Assembly: GCF_900104245.1 (NCBI RefSeq)
Contig: NZ_FMXN01000002.1
Location: 186,001-250,000 of the forward strand
Source of the DNA: Pseudidiomarina indica
GTDB lineage: Bacteria; Pseudomonadota; Gammaproteobacteria; Enterobacterales; Alteromonadaceae
Direction: 5' to 3'
Length of the DNA: 64,000 bases
Each line of letters opens with the position of its first letter. The stretch's first letter is position 1. Below are positions 22,215-35,413 of the stretch, piece after piece. A model generated the notes under the pieces. It had not been told where the DNA came from and searched no databases. It was given only the letters and a program-made list of their open reading frames with translations. The translations under genes were made by a program, and so were the position numbers.

Positions 22215-22233
22215 GGTCAGACCCCTCTATAAT
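22205..22233 (+). promoter_or_regulatory. Sigma-70 promoter for gloB
   Basis: TTAACA (-35, 5 of 6) and a perfect TATAAT (-10) separated by 17 bases, about 52 bases before the gloB ATG. The -35 lies within the first codons of the divergent methyltransferase gene. Confidence 0.75.
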
Positions 22234-22284
22234 CCAACGTCAGTCGTACCACTGACACAATTCTTAGCCAATGAAGGTGATGTG

Positions 22285-22998
22285 ATGATTATATCTGCGA
22301 TTCCTGCATTTGATGATAACTACATTTGGGCCATTCAGCCAGCTGAGGACAATGCCGTTATCGTTGTTGATCCGGGCGATGCCACTCCGGTTTTCGAGTG
22401 GTTAGCACATCACCAAAAACAGCTGATTGGTATTTTAATTACGCACCATCACTGGGATCATACCAATGGCATCCTGCCCTTGGTGGAGGCTTTCGCTGTT
22501 CCGGTGTATGGCCCTCATAGCGGACATATTGAGGGCATCAGTCACCCAGTAGCCGCTGGGGATACCTTCACGGTGCCGGGTTCCCAGTGCGAGTTTCAGG
22601 TGCTGGCCACGCCAGGCCATACCCTGGATCACCTCAGCTACCATACCCCGGGCCATGTATTTGTCGGTGACACCCTGTTTTCTGCCGGCTGCGGCCGTAT
22701 GTTTGAAGGCACGCCCGAACAGTTTTTTCATTCTTTACAGTTGCTCGCTGAACTCCCCGACACAACGAACGTCTATAGTGCACATGAGTACACCTTAGCA
22801 AATTTGACGTTTGCCTTAGCCGCTGAGCCCGAGAATCAAAAAATTTCAGACTATGCCACGGCAGTGCGACAGAAACGGGCGCAAGGAGAAATCACATTAC
22901 CTTCGTCAATCGCGCTCGAGAAAGAGATCAATCCATTCCTGCGAGCGACATCCATTCAGCAGTTTGCTGAATTACGACGGTGGAAAGACCAGTTTTAA
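22285..22998 (+). CDS. gloB: Hydroxyacylglutathione hydrolase (glyoxalase II)
   Basis: Hydrolyses S-lactoylglutathione to D-lactate and glutathione, the second step of methylglyoxal detoxification; glutathione synthesis is served by gshA in this window. The metallo-beta-lactamase motif ITHHHWDHTNG binds the two metals, with further ligands in LATPGHTLDHLSY and FVGDTLFSAGCGR. I chose the ATG giving MIISAIPAFDDNYIW (237 residues, preceded by AAGGTGA) because this is the conserved N-terminus; the longer frame adds 24 residues overlapping the promoter. mltD follows after 40 bases as in E. coli. Confidence 0.96.
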   Translation: MIISAIPAFDDNYIWAIQPAEDNAVIVVDPGDATPVFEWLAHHQKQLIGILITHHHWDHTNGILPLVEAFAVPVYGPHSGHIEGISHPVAAGDTFTVPGSQCEFQVLATPGHTLDHLSYHTPGHVFVGDTLFSAGCGRMFEGTPEQFFHSLQLLAELPDTTNVYSAHEYTLANLTFALAAEPENQKISDYATAVRQKRAQGEITLPSSIALEKEINPFLRATSIQQFAELRRWKDQF

Positions 22999-23038
22999 TG
23001 CCGTAAACTGCCGGCAACAAAAATAACGGATACTATCA

Positions 23039-27581
<4,543 letters not shown>

Positions 27582-27615
27582 AATATGCTACTCACTTGCT
27601 GATTCATTATTATCT

Positions 27616-30600
27616 TTAGGACGCTTCTGTGAGCGCCACAGCTTCGTCGATATCCACTGCGACAAGCCGTGATACGCCGGCCTCTTGCATTGTCACCCCG
27701 GCCAGATGAGACGCCATTTCCATGGCAATTTTATTATGGCTGATATAAATAAACTGGACCGTTGCCGACATTTCCTCCACCAAACGACAGAACCTTCCTA
27801 CGTTCGCATCGTCCAACGGAGCATCCACTTCATCCAGCAAACAAAACGGCGCTGGATTCAATTGAAAAATTGCAAAGACCAATGATAAAGCGGTTAACGC
27901 TTTTTCACCACCGGAAAGCAGATGAATGGTACTATTTTTCTTCCCAGGCGGCCGTGCCATGATGGTGACCCCAGTATCGAGCAAGTCATCATCGGTTAAT
28001 TCTAAGTATGCACTGCCCCCACCAAATACTTTGGGAAATAACTCTTGCAACCCAGCGTTGACGGCATCAAAGGTTGTTTTAAATCGCTGGCGAGTTTCCC
28101 GATCAATCTTACGAATGGCGGTTTCCAAGGTTTCTAACGCAGCGGTCAAATCATCGTGCTGCTGATCTAAATAGGTTTTCCGTTCTGCTAACACGTCGGC
28201 TTCTTCAATGGCCGCCAAGTTAATCGCCCCCAGCCGTTGAATCGCCTGCTGCAGGCGTTCTAGCTCGTGTTGCCAAGCTGCCTCTGTCGCATCTTCGCGC
28301 AATTGCTCCAACACCGGTTTGAGCGGTTGCTGCATGTCTTCCAACACTGCCAATACATGGCGTGACCGTTCTTGCAAGGTCGCTAATTCCATCTGGCTGC
28401 TCTGCAACCGTGCACGCGCCTTGTCAATTTGCTGCTGCACGCCTTGCGAGCCGCTACTGAGCTCACGCAGCTGACTTTCAATATCACTGAGACGGTTGGC
28501 CCATTCCCGGCGCTCTTCGTCCACCTGCTCCCGTTGTTGCAGTAATTCTTCAATTTGTAGCACCAATAGCTCCGCTTGCTCCGCAGCGGATTCATCCGGG
28601 CTCTGTAACTGCGCCAATTGTTCTTGCAGTTGTTCAATCTGCTGTTGGGTGCGCTCGATTAAGGTTTGGGCATGCTGCGCTTGGCTTTGCAACTGCTGAC
28701 TCTGTAGCAAATGTTGTTGCTGTTGACGTTGTGTTGCTTCCACCAGCATGCGAGCTTGCTGCCGTGTTTGCAGTAACTGCTCCCGCCGTTCTTGCCAGTC
28801 ATCAGCAGGCGTCTCATGCTCGGCTGCCACCATATCGGTTAAGCGTTCATCCACTTCCAACAACTGTAGTTGCAGTAGTTCTCGTTGCTCCACCAATTCT
28901 GCTTGCTGGTGTTCCAATTGGGTTTGCCGTGCTTGTAACTCTGCCAGCTGTTGCTGCTGCCATTGCTGCTTTTCTGTTTGGCTTGCCAACTGCGCCGCGC
29001 ACTCGCGATACGCGTGTTGTAGCTCAGCTTGCTGCTGCTGAAGCTGGCCCAATTGGTTTTTATAATCTGCCAACGTCAGCTGGAGTGCCTCTGCTTCGCT
29101 CGCCAAGCTAGCCAGCTCGGCTTCCACCGCCAACAATTCTTGTTGTTGCGCTAATTGACTGTCAGTAGCCGCCACTTGAGCGGCTTGATAACCGCTTTGG
29201 CTCCATAATTGACCAGCACTGTTCATGGTTGGTTGGGCAGGCAATGGCAGCGTCCATTGAGCGCTGTCAGTCCACTGCATGTCGCTGAGTAACTGCCAGC
29301 GTTGTAATGGCCCTTGCACATGGGCAGCAAAGCTGTCGGCGGGGCCCGCCTCGGCTTGCAACACCACCAATTTAGCGCCTAAACAATCAGGCCAATGGGC
29401 CGGGGCTTGCTCCAGCACCCACGCATCCAGCCATGCCCCAACAATTTGTTCAATGGCGAACTGCCACTGTGGCGTACAGCGAAGTAATTCCCGCACTTGC
29501 CCCAAGGGGGTGATTTGTTCTGCCTGCAACCATGCCTGCACCTGGGCTGGCCAATCTTTCGCATGCGCCGCTTCTAATAAGTGTTGCAGCGAGGTTTGTC
29601 GCCCCAGCAATTGCTGCTTCCGTTGTTGCAATTGGTCCCGCTGCTGCAACCCCTGTTCATAGCTTTGTTCGGCACGCGCAGCGGCTGCTCGATTCGCATC
29701 AATATCCTGTTGCAACGCATCGTGCCGTTGTTGCAGCTCCTGCAAAGGCTGATGCGTGGTGGTTGCGGTTAACTGCTGCTGTTGTTGCAGGTTTGCTGCT
29801 AATTCTTGTGCCAACCGTGCCACATCATCTTGGGTGCGCTGTAATTGGAAGGTGAGCTGCTGGTGCTGCATTTGTACCTGTTGCTGTGCCTCACGCTGTT
29901 GTTGCTGCGCATCTAAATGGCGTTGGTAGCCTTCTTGCCATTGCAGCCAAGCGGTTTCTGCCTGATCAAATTCAGCTTGCTGAGCCGCAACCTGCTGCGC
30001 CAACTCGGCAAGTTCAGGTTCCACCTGTTCATGCTGCATGCGCAACTCTTGATAGTGCTCTTGATCTTGTTGCAAGCGCTGGTGGAGCTGAGTCAGTTCG
30101 TCCTGTAATTGAGTTTGTCGTTGCTGGCGATGCTGCTGTTGCTGCTGTGCCGTTTGTAACTCATGCTCACGCCGAGTTAAATCATTCCCCAGCTGATAAA
30201 AGCGTTGTTGAATCTGGTCCAACTGCTCTTTGGTGGTGGCCGCCTGCTCCCGCAATTCAATGGTGCCACGTTCGCTGCCCCGTTGTTCTGCAATCCAACG
30301 TTCTAACTCAGTTTCTTGTTGTTGAATTGCAGCACGCAGATGCTCGGCTTGGTTTTCAAGGGCCAACCAGCGCAAGGCGTTGAGCTCTGCCTTATAGGTG
30401 CGCTCTTGTGCTTTTAGCTCTTTATAACGGCGCGCTGCTGCCGCTTGGCGCTGCAATTTTTCCAATTGCTTGCCCAATTCATCACGCACATCCAATAAAC
30501 GTTCTAAGTTGGTGCGGGTATGCTGAATCCGTTGTTCGGTTTCGCGACGACGCTCTTTATATTTGGAAATTCCGGCCGCTTCTTCAATGAACACCCGCAG

Positions 30601-31077
30601 CTCTTGCGGCTTGGACTCAATCAGCCGTGAAATCATCCCCTGTTCAATAATGGCGTAGCTACGCGGGCCTAGTCCGGTGCCCAGAAACAAATCGGTGATA
30701 TCACGGCGCCGGCATTTGGTTTGATTGAGGTAATAATCGGAGCGCCCATCACGGGTCACCACACGTTTCACTGAAATTTCAGCGTAATGACCATATTCCC
30801 CTTGAATGCGACCCGAGCTATTATCAAAAACGAGTTCAACACTGGCTTGCGAAACGGGTTTGCGAGCACTGGAGCCATTAAAAATGACATCCGTCATGGC
30901 ATCGCCACGCAGGTTTTTGGCCGAGCTTTCACCCAATACCCAGCGCACGGCATCAATCACGTTCGATTTGCCACAACCATTCGGCCCCACCACACACGTC
31001 ATTTGGTGTGGGAATGGGACTTTTGTGACATCGACAAACGATTTGAAACCAGCAAGTTTGATATATTTAAGGCGCAT
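27616..31077 (-). CDS. smc: Chromosome partition protein SMC
   Basis: ATPase of the SMC-ScpAB condensin that organises the chromosome. The 1153-residue protein has N-terminal Walker A (GPNGCGKSNVIDAVRWV, about 32-48), two very long coiled coils, a hinge (about 500-640, with AKLVVLQAEAGPADSF) and a C-terminal head with the signature LLSGGEKALTALSLVFAIF and Walker B PFCLLDEVDAPLDD. The coiled coils are exceptionally rich in glutamine, which makes the reverse strand look Cys/Ala-rich in spurious frames. It leads the smc-zipA-ligA operon and is divergent from cysZ. MukB is the usual condensin in enterobacteria, so its use here argues for a non-enteric gammaproteobacterium. Confidence 0.98.
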   Translation of the reverse strand: MRLKYIKLAGFKSFVDVTKVPFPHQMTCVVGPNGCGKSNVIDAVRWVLGESSAKNLRGDAMTDVIFNGSSARKPVSQASVELVFDNSSGRIQGEYGHYAEISVKRVVTRDGRSDYYLNQTKCRRRDITDLFLGTGLGPRSYAIIEQGMISRLIESKPQELRVFIEEAAGISKYKERRRETEQRIQHTRTNLERLLDVRDELGKQLEKLQRQAAAARRYKELKAQERTYKAELNALRWLALENQAEHLRAAIQQQETELERWIAEQRGSERGTIELREQAATTKEQLDQIQQRFYQLGNDLTRREHELQTAQQQQQHRQQRQTQLQDELTQLHQRLQQDQEHYQELRMQHEQVEPELAELAQQVAAQQAEFDQAETAWLQWQEGYQRHLDAQQQQREAQQQVQMQHQQLTFQLQRTQDDVARLAQELAANLQQQQQLTATTTHQPLQELQQRHDALQQDIDANRAAAARAEQSYEQGLQQRDQLQQRKQQLLGRQTSLQHLLEAAHAKDWPAQVQAWLQAEQITPLGQVRELLRCTPQWQFAIEQIVGAWLDAWVLEQAPAHWPDCLGAKLVVLQAEAGPADSFAAHVQGPLQRWQLLSDMQWTDSAQWTLPLPAQPTMNSAGQLWSQSGYQAAQVAATDSQLAQQQELLAVEAELASLASEAEALQLTLADYKNQLGQLQQQQAELQHAYRECAAQLASQTEKQQWQQQQLAELQARQTQLEHQQAELVEQRELLQLQLLEVDERLTDMVAAEHETPADDWQERREQLLQTRQQARMLVEATQRQQQQHLLQSQQLQSQAQHAQTLIERTQQQIEQLQEQLAQLQSPDESAAEQAELLVLQIEELLQQREQVDEERREWANRLSDIESQLRELSSGSQGVQQQIDKARARLQSSQMELATLQERSRHVLAVLEDMQQPLKPVLEQLREDATEAAWQHELERLQQAIQRLGAINLAAIEEADVLAERKTYLDQQHDDLTAALETLETAIRKIDRETRQRFKTTFDAVNAGLQELFPKVFGGGSAYLELTDDDLLDTGVTIMARPPGKKNSTIHLLSGGEKALTALSLVFAIFQLNPAPFCLLDEVDAPLDDANVGRFCRLVEEMSATVQFIYISHNKIAMEMASHLAGVTMQEAGVSRLVAVDIDEAVALTEAS

Positions 31078-31197
31078 TTATAGTCGTTATCGTGTTGCTA
31101 CCAGTTAGGTGAATTGCCATGTTAATGATGAACTGTTTGACATTATCAGATAAATTTAAATTTTGTAATAGCGTTCATCATAGGGATCAATTAAGGG

Positions 31198-31944
31198 ATG
31201 GCCAACCGCATGCAAACAACCAATGAATTTGGTGGTGCTTATATTCAACGAGGGTTCGAACTCGCTTTTCAACGCGGGTTGCGACGCTATGTCTTCATTC
31301 CACTCTGCATCAACATTGTATTGTTCAGTGTCGCCATTTACTACTCGTTTCACTACACCGCCCAAGGAGTGGACGCGCTCATTGCCTGGCTGCCCTCATT
31401 TTTAGCTTGGCTCGAATGGATTCTCTGGCCCCTGGCCGTGATCACCCTATTATTGCTAGTCGCGCTCACCTTTACCAGTATCGCCAACCTGATTGCGTCC
31501 CCATTTAACAGTTTATTAGCAGAGCAAGTGGAACTGCGACTAAGCGGTCAAAGTGTGCCGGACGGTGGGGTGATGGGAATGGTCCGTGATATTCCCCGCA
31601 TTTTGTTGCGCGAACTGCAAAAGATCCTCTACCTGATCCCGCGTTTCATCGGGTTTGGCTTGCTGCTCATTTTTGTGCCTATTATTGGCCAGATCCTGTG
31701 GTTCTTATTCGGTGGTTGGATGATGACCATTCAATACGCCGACTACCCGTTTGATAACCACAAAGTCCCCTTTAAAACCATGCGTCGCCAACTGTGGCAA
31801 CACCCCGGTAAAAGCTTGTCTTTTGGCTGTATTGTGGCTGTGTTGGCGAGCCTTCCCATCATCAACCTGTTGCTCATTCCTGTCGCCGTTTGTGGCGCTA
31901 CTGCCATGTGGGTGGACCATCACAAAAACGCCGTTTTGTCATAG
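31198..31944 (+). CDS. cysZ: Sulfate transporter CysZ
   Basis: Inner-membrane protein of 248 residues that takes up sulfate for assimilation. Conserved N-terminal GGAYIQRGFELAFQRGLRRY is followed by four hydrophobic segments and the motifs LIASPFNSLLAEQVE and IQYADYPFDNHKVPF. It begins ATGGCCAACCGC directly after AAGGG, which is too close for an ideal ribosome site; an ATG four codons in is possible. A perfect TTGACA lies 56-61 bases upstream but its -10 is unclear. cysB, whose product controls sulfur assimilation in relatives, is also in this window. Confidence 0.94.
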   Translation: MANRMQTTNEFGGAYIQRGFELAFQRGLRRYVFIPLCINIVLFSVAIYYSFHYTAQGVDALIAWLPSFLAWLEWILWPLAVITLLLLVALTFTSIANLIASPFNSLLAEQVELRLSGQSVPDGGVMGMVRDIPRILLRELQKILYLIPRFIGFGLLLIFVPIIGQILWFLFGGWMMTIQYADYPFDNHKVPFKTMRRQLWQHPGKSLSFGCIVAVLASLPIINLLLIPVAVCGATAMWVDHHKNAVLS

Positions 31945-31962
31945 CGTTGAGAAAAATACTCG

Positions 31963-31971
31963 TGATATAAT
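31963..31971 (+). promoter_or_regulatory. Extended -10 promoter for rimO
   Basis: TGATATAAT carries a perfect -10 hexamer with the TG extension, 34 bases before the rimO ATG and just after the cysZ stop, so rimO can be transcribed independently. Confidence 0.65.
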
Positions 31972-32005
31972 TTGGGGCTGAATTATCTCATCATTCGAGC
32001 ACATC

Positions 32006-33361
32006 ATGACAGTCGAAACATACCAGCCTACCCCTGCCCCAGTTGCCAGTGCCCCACGCATCGGTTTTGTGAGTTTAGGGTGCCCTAAAAACCTTGTTGA
32101 TTCCGAACGTATCCTGACCCAATTGCGAACCGAGGGGTACGACATTGTCAATCACTACCACGATGCCAATTTGGTCATTGTGAATACCTGTGGCTTTATC
32201 GATTCTGCGGTGCAAGAATCACTCGATGCCATTGGTGAAGCCTTGGCAGAAAATGGCCGAGTGATAGTTACCGGATGCTTAGGCGCCAAAGATAACGAAA
32301 TCCGTGAAGTGCATCCCAATGTGCTGGCCATTACCGGCCCCCATGCGTATGAAGAAGTCATGGGCTACGTGCATCAGTATTTGCCGAAGCCGGCCCAAGT
32401 GCCCTTTGGTAATTTAGTGCCCGATACAGGCGTCAAATTAACCCCTCGCCATTTTGCCTACCTCAAAATTTCTGAGGGCTGTAATCATCGTTGCACCTTC
32501 TGCATTATTCCCTCCATGCGAGGTGATCTGGTGAGTCGCCCAATCGGCGATGTGCTGAGTGAAGCCAAGCGGTTGGCCAATGCGGGCGTGAAGGAACTCT
32601 TGGTGATTTCACAAGATACCAGTGCCTACGGCGTGGACGTGAAACACAAAACGGGATTCTGGGACGGACAACCGGTTAAAACCAGCATGCTCGCTCTGTG
32701 CGAAGCCTTAGGAGAGCTCGGCATTTGGGTTCGGTTGCACTATGTGTACCCTTACCCCAGCGTGGATGAGGTGATTCCTCTGATGGCGGCAGGCAAGCTC
32801 TTGCCCTATTTAGATATTCCTTTGCAGCATGCCAATCAGCGTATTTTGAAGCTGATGAAGCGCCCAGGCTCGGCAGAACGCACGTTGGAGCGCATTCGTA
32901 AGTGGCGTGAAATTTGCCCCGAACTCACCATTCGCAGCACCTTTATTGTCGGCTTCCCGGGCGAAACCGAAGAGGAATTCGAAGAGCTGCTCCAGTTTTT
33001 GCGGGATGCCCAACTCGATCGCGTCGGCTGTTTCACCTATTCTGATGTGGAAGGCGCGAAGGCCAACGAGTTACCCGATCCCGTTCCTGAGGCGGTGAAA
33101 CAAGAGCGTTATGCACGCTTTATGGAAGTGCAGCAAGCCATCAGTGCGGCTCGTCTGCAGGCCAAAATTGGCCAAACCCTCAAGGTGCTGATTGATGAGG
33201 TGGACGAGGAAGGTGCGATTGGCCGTTGCTACGCGGACGCTCCTGAAATTGATGGCTTGGTGTACCTCAATGGCGTCACGCACGTACAACCGGGGGATTG
33301 GGTGGATGCCCTTATCGAACACGCCGATGAATACGACTTGTGGGGGCGCATTGAGGCGTAA
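32006..33361 (+). CDS. rimO: Ribosomal protein S12 methylthiotransferase RimO
   Basis: Radical SAM enzyme that adds a methylthio group to an aspartate of ribosomal protein S12. The 451-residue protein has the N-terminal UPF0004 domain with cysteines in [19 protein letters not shown] and VTGCLGA for one 4Fe-4S cluster, the radical SAM motif [11 protein letters not shown] near residue 160 for the second cluster, and a C-terminal TRAM domain (about 375-445). SMRGDLVSR after the radical SAM motif is typical of RimO. Confidence 0.97.
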   Translation: MTVETYQPTPAPVASAPRIGFVSLGCPKNLVDSERILTQLRTEGYDIVNHYHDANLVIVNTCGFIDSAVQESLDAIGEALAENGRVIVTGCLGAKDNEIREVHPNVLAITGPHAYEEVMGYVHQYLPKPAQVPFGNLVPDTGVKLTPRHFAYLKISEGCNHRCTFCIIPSMRGDLVSRPIGDVLSEAKRLANAGVKELLVISQDTSAYGVDVKHKTGFWDGQPVKTSMLALCEALGELGIWVRLHYVYPYPSVDEVIPLMAAGKLLPYLDIPLQHANQRILKLMKRPGSAERTLERIRKWREICPELTIRSTFIVGFPGETEEEFEELLQFLRDAQLDRVGCFTYSDVEGAKANELPDPVPEAVKQERYARFMEVQQAISAARLQAKIGQTLKVLIDEVDEEGAIGRCYADAPEIDGLVYLNGVTHVQPGDWVDALIEHADEYDLWGRIEA

Positions 33362-33391
33362 CCCCTCGCCATGCTTGTAAAATTTTTTAGC

Positions 33392-33419
33392 TTGCCTTTA
33401 TTTTTCCTGTCACTATTAT
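33392..33419 (+). promoter_or_regulatory. Candidate promoter upstream of the leader ORF and rnk
   Basis: TTGCCT (-35, 4 of 6) and TATTAT (-10, 5 of 6) separated by 16 bases, with a predicted start near 33426. Confidence 0.45.
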
Positions 33420-33444
33420 AAAGGAAGATTCAATAGAGGGCGTT

Positions 33445-33498
33445 ATGCTAAGTTTTACAAGCAAACACACGATTACATCTCTAACCTTACCTCACTAA
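33445..33498 (+). CDS. Possible 17-residue leader peptide ahead of rnk
   Basis: An ATG preceded by GAGGG at a four-base spacing opens 17 codons rich in Thr, Ser and Leu (MLSFTSKHTITSLTLPH). The TAA stop directly abuts a GC-rich 8-base-pair stem-loop. A plausible promoter lies just upstream. This layout resembles a translated leader or a short structured RNA, but an ORF of this length can arise by chance and no attenuator partner stem was recognised. Confidence 0.35.
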   Translation: MLSFTSKHTITSLTLPH

Positions 33499-33524
33499 GC
33501 CGGACGTTGTCGGATACGTCCGGC
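33499..33524 (+). other. GC-rich stem-loop between leader ORF and rnk
   Basis: GCCGGACG pairs perfectly with CGTCCGGC across a 10-base loop. It is followed by CCGTTTGGTT rather than a T run, so it is a weak terminator at best; it could be an mRNA structure or repeat element. Confidence 0.7.
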
Positions 33525-33634
33525 CCGTTTGGTTACTGCAGCAATCAAGCATAAAGATCCCAATAACGATAATCATTCAGAATTCAACGACTGAAGTTTT
33601 GAACAATGCTGTTAACTTCGAGAGAGCTTGTTAC

Positions 33635-34018
33635 ATGGAACAAAAGCCAGAAATTATTATTACCAAAAGTGATTTAGCACAAATTGAAGCCTTATTAGCT
33701 TCCATTAAGCCGTTACCTGAGTCGGCCGATGCGCTGGAAGGTGAATTGGCCCGTGCAACTGTGGTGGCGAACGATCAATTGCCCAGCAATGTGGTTGCGA
33801 TTGGCAGCGAAGTCACCTTCAAAATCATTGCCACTGGGGCAACCTTTACCAAGGTATTATGTTTGCCAAGTGACGTTGAGTCGGTCACCGGTGGAATTTC
33901 CGTATTGGCCCCTATCGGCGCCGCAATTTTAGGGTTGTCAGAAGGGCAACAAATTGATTGGGACAGCCCACGTGGGCAACAACGGATTGAAATTATCAAG
34001 GTCGCGCACGAGCACTAA
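33635..34018 (+). CDS. rnk: Nucleoside diphosphate kinase regulator Rnk (GreA/GreB fold)
   Basis: Protein of 127 residues (E. coli Rnk 136) with an N-terminal helical segment (KSDLAQIEALLASI) and a C-terminal FKBP-like GreA/GreB domain (GSEVTFKIIATG, LAPIGAAILGLSEGQQIDWDSP). Rnk binds RNA polymerase but lacks the long coiled-coil of Gre factors; the historical link is to nucleoside diphosphate kinase and alginate regulation. I chose the ATG giving MEQKPEIIITKSDL, which matches the family N-terminus. An intrinsic terminator overlaps the stop. Confidence 0.93.
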   Translation: MEQKPEIIITKSDLAQIEALLASIKPLPESADALEGELARATVVANDQLPSNVVAIGSEVTFKIIATGATFTKVLCLPSDVESVTGGISVLAPIGAAILGLSEGQQIDWDSPRGQQRIEIIKVAHEH

Positions 34019-34038
34019 CGTGCGCGATTTCTTACTTT
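34002..34038 (+). terminator. Intrinsic terminator at the rnk 3' end
   Basis: TCGCGCAC pairs with GTGCGCGA across a 10-base loop, followed by the T-rich TTTCTTACTTT. The left arm lies in the last rnk codons. Confidence 0.75.
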
Positions 34039-35413
34039 AGCTGTCACTCGCGTCACTATCGACGTCATCATTCCCTAAGAGTTTACGATCAATTTGTTTG
34101 GTCGATTGCACCCCGAGTTCACGAAAACGTTCTACCCGACGAACCAAGTTACCACGCCCTGTTGATAGTTTATTCAAGGCTCCATCGTAATGTTTCCGCA
34201 CCGTGTCCAAGGACTGCCCGATGCGCTGAATATCATCCACGAAGCCAACAAACTTATCGTACAGCTTGCCTGCCTCTTCAGCGATGGTCTGCGCATTCTG
34301 ATTTTGGTACTCGTACTGCCAAATATTATTTACCGTGCGCAGCGCCACCAATAAGTTGGTTGGGCTCACCAACATAATATTGTTATCTAAGGCTAAGCGA
34401 ATGAGTTCAGGATCACGATCGACCGCCAGTAAAAAGGCCGGCTCAATAGGAATAAACATCAACACATAATCCAGCGTTCGCACGCCGTCCAACTGCTGAT
34501 AGTTTTTCTTTCCTAAGCCGCGAATATGCTGCCGTAACGAGTTCACGTGCTCATTCAACGCTTGCTCACGGGTGGCGTCATCATCGCTATTAAAATAACG
34601 CTCGTACGCCAGCAGCGAAACTTTCGAGTCAATAATGACATCTTTGTTGTTCGGCAAATGAACAATCACATCCGGCTTAAAGGAGCGTCCGTCAGCATCT
34701 TTATGCTGTGATTGGGTGTGATATTCCTGCCCTTCACGCAGCCCTGATTGATTCAGAATGCGCTCCAAGACCACTTCACCCCATGCGCCCTGGGTTTTGG
34801 TGTCCCCTTTTAAGGCGCGGGTGAGGGCTTCTGCTTCGGCCGCCATTTGCTGATTCAATTCACGGAGCGAACTGACTTGTGCGCTTAATTCTGAGCGCTG
34901 CTTCAGTTCTTCGGTGTATTGCTGAGTGACTTGTTGTTTAAAGGCATCCAGTTGCTGTTTAAACGGTGCCAAGGTGGATTCAAGCGTTTGCTTACTGTTG
35001 GCTTGCAAGCGTTCCGATTTTTGCTCAAAAATTTGTTGCGCTAAGCGCTCAAATTCTTGTTTGAGCCGCTCTTCACTGCGTTCCAACACCTGTTGTTTTT
35101 CGGCGGCACTTTCCAGCTTTGCGGATAACTCGGCCCGCACCGCAGAATAGTCTGCTTTGAGCGTGCTGTATTCCGTTTGCCATTGCTGTGCCCGCGCTTC
35201 TTGCTCGCGCACCCGTTCCAACAACTCCGCTCGCAGGTGCTCTGTTTGCTGTTGTTGTTGGCTCAGTTGTTGCGCAGTGAACTCTTGCTGTTGTTCCAAC
35301 TCACGCTGGCGGGTCCGACTCTGTTGGCGCATCAACACGCCCACCAGCCCCCCACTGACTGCTGCCGTGACCAGCACGACAGCAAGCCATTGCCAGAGCA
35401 ATAAACTAAGCAT
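34037..35413 (-). CDS. rmuC: DNA recombination protein RmuC
   Basis: Protein of 458 residues with one N-terminal membrane helix (about 5-25), a long Gln/Glu-rich coiled coil (about 30-190) and the RmuC nuclease-like domain (about 195-430) including GDTKTQGAWGEVVLERILNQSGLREGQEY, of which the core is AWGEVVLERIL, and KPDVIVHLPNNKDVIIDSK. RmuC limits inversion between short repeats. It overlaps the fumarase stop by 8 bases on the same strand, suggesting co-transcription. Confidence 0.95.
   Translation of the reverse strand: MLSLLLWQWLAVVLVTAAVSGGLVGVLMRQQSRTRQRELEQQQEFTAQQLSQQQQQTEHLRAELLERVREQEARAQQWQTEYSTLKADYSAVRAELSAKLESAAEKQQVLERSEERLKQEFERLAQQIFEQKSERLQANSKQTLESTLAPFKQQLDAFKQQVTQQYTEELKQRSELSAQVSSLRELNQQMAAEAEALTRALKGDTKTQGAWGEVVLERILNQSGLREGQEYHTQSQHKDADGRSFKPDVIVHLPNNKDVIIDSKVSLLAYERYFNSDDDATREQALNEHVNSLRQHIRGLGKKNYQQLDGVRTLDYVLMFIPIEPAFLLAVDRDPELIRLALDNNIMLVSPTNLLVALRTVNNIWQYEYQNQNAQTIAEEAGKLYDKFVGFVDDIQRIGQSLDTVRKHYDGALNKLSTGRGNLVRRVERFRELGVQSTKQIDRKLLGNDDVDSDASDS

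Noticed and set aside
28496-29662. Several Cys/Ser- or Ala-rich rightward frames
   Set aside because: These are reverse-strand readings of the glutamine-rich SMC coiled coil (CAG/CAA codons read as CTG/TTG) and not real genes.
28400-30300. Repetitive trinucleotide sequence considered as a CRISPR or tandem repeat array
   Set aside because: It is irregular CAG/CAA codon usage for glutamine; there are no fixed-length repeats with unique spacers.
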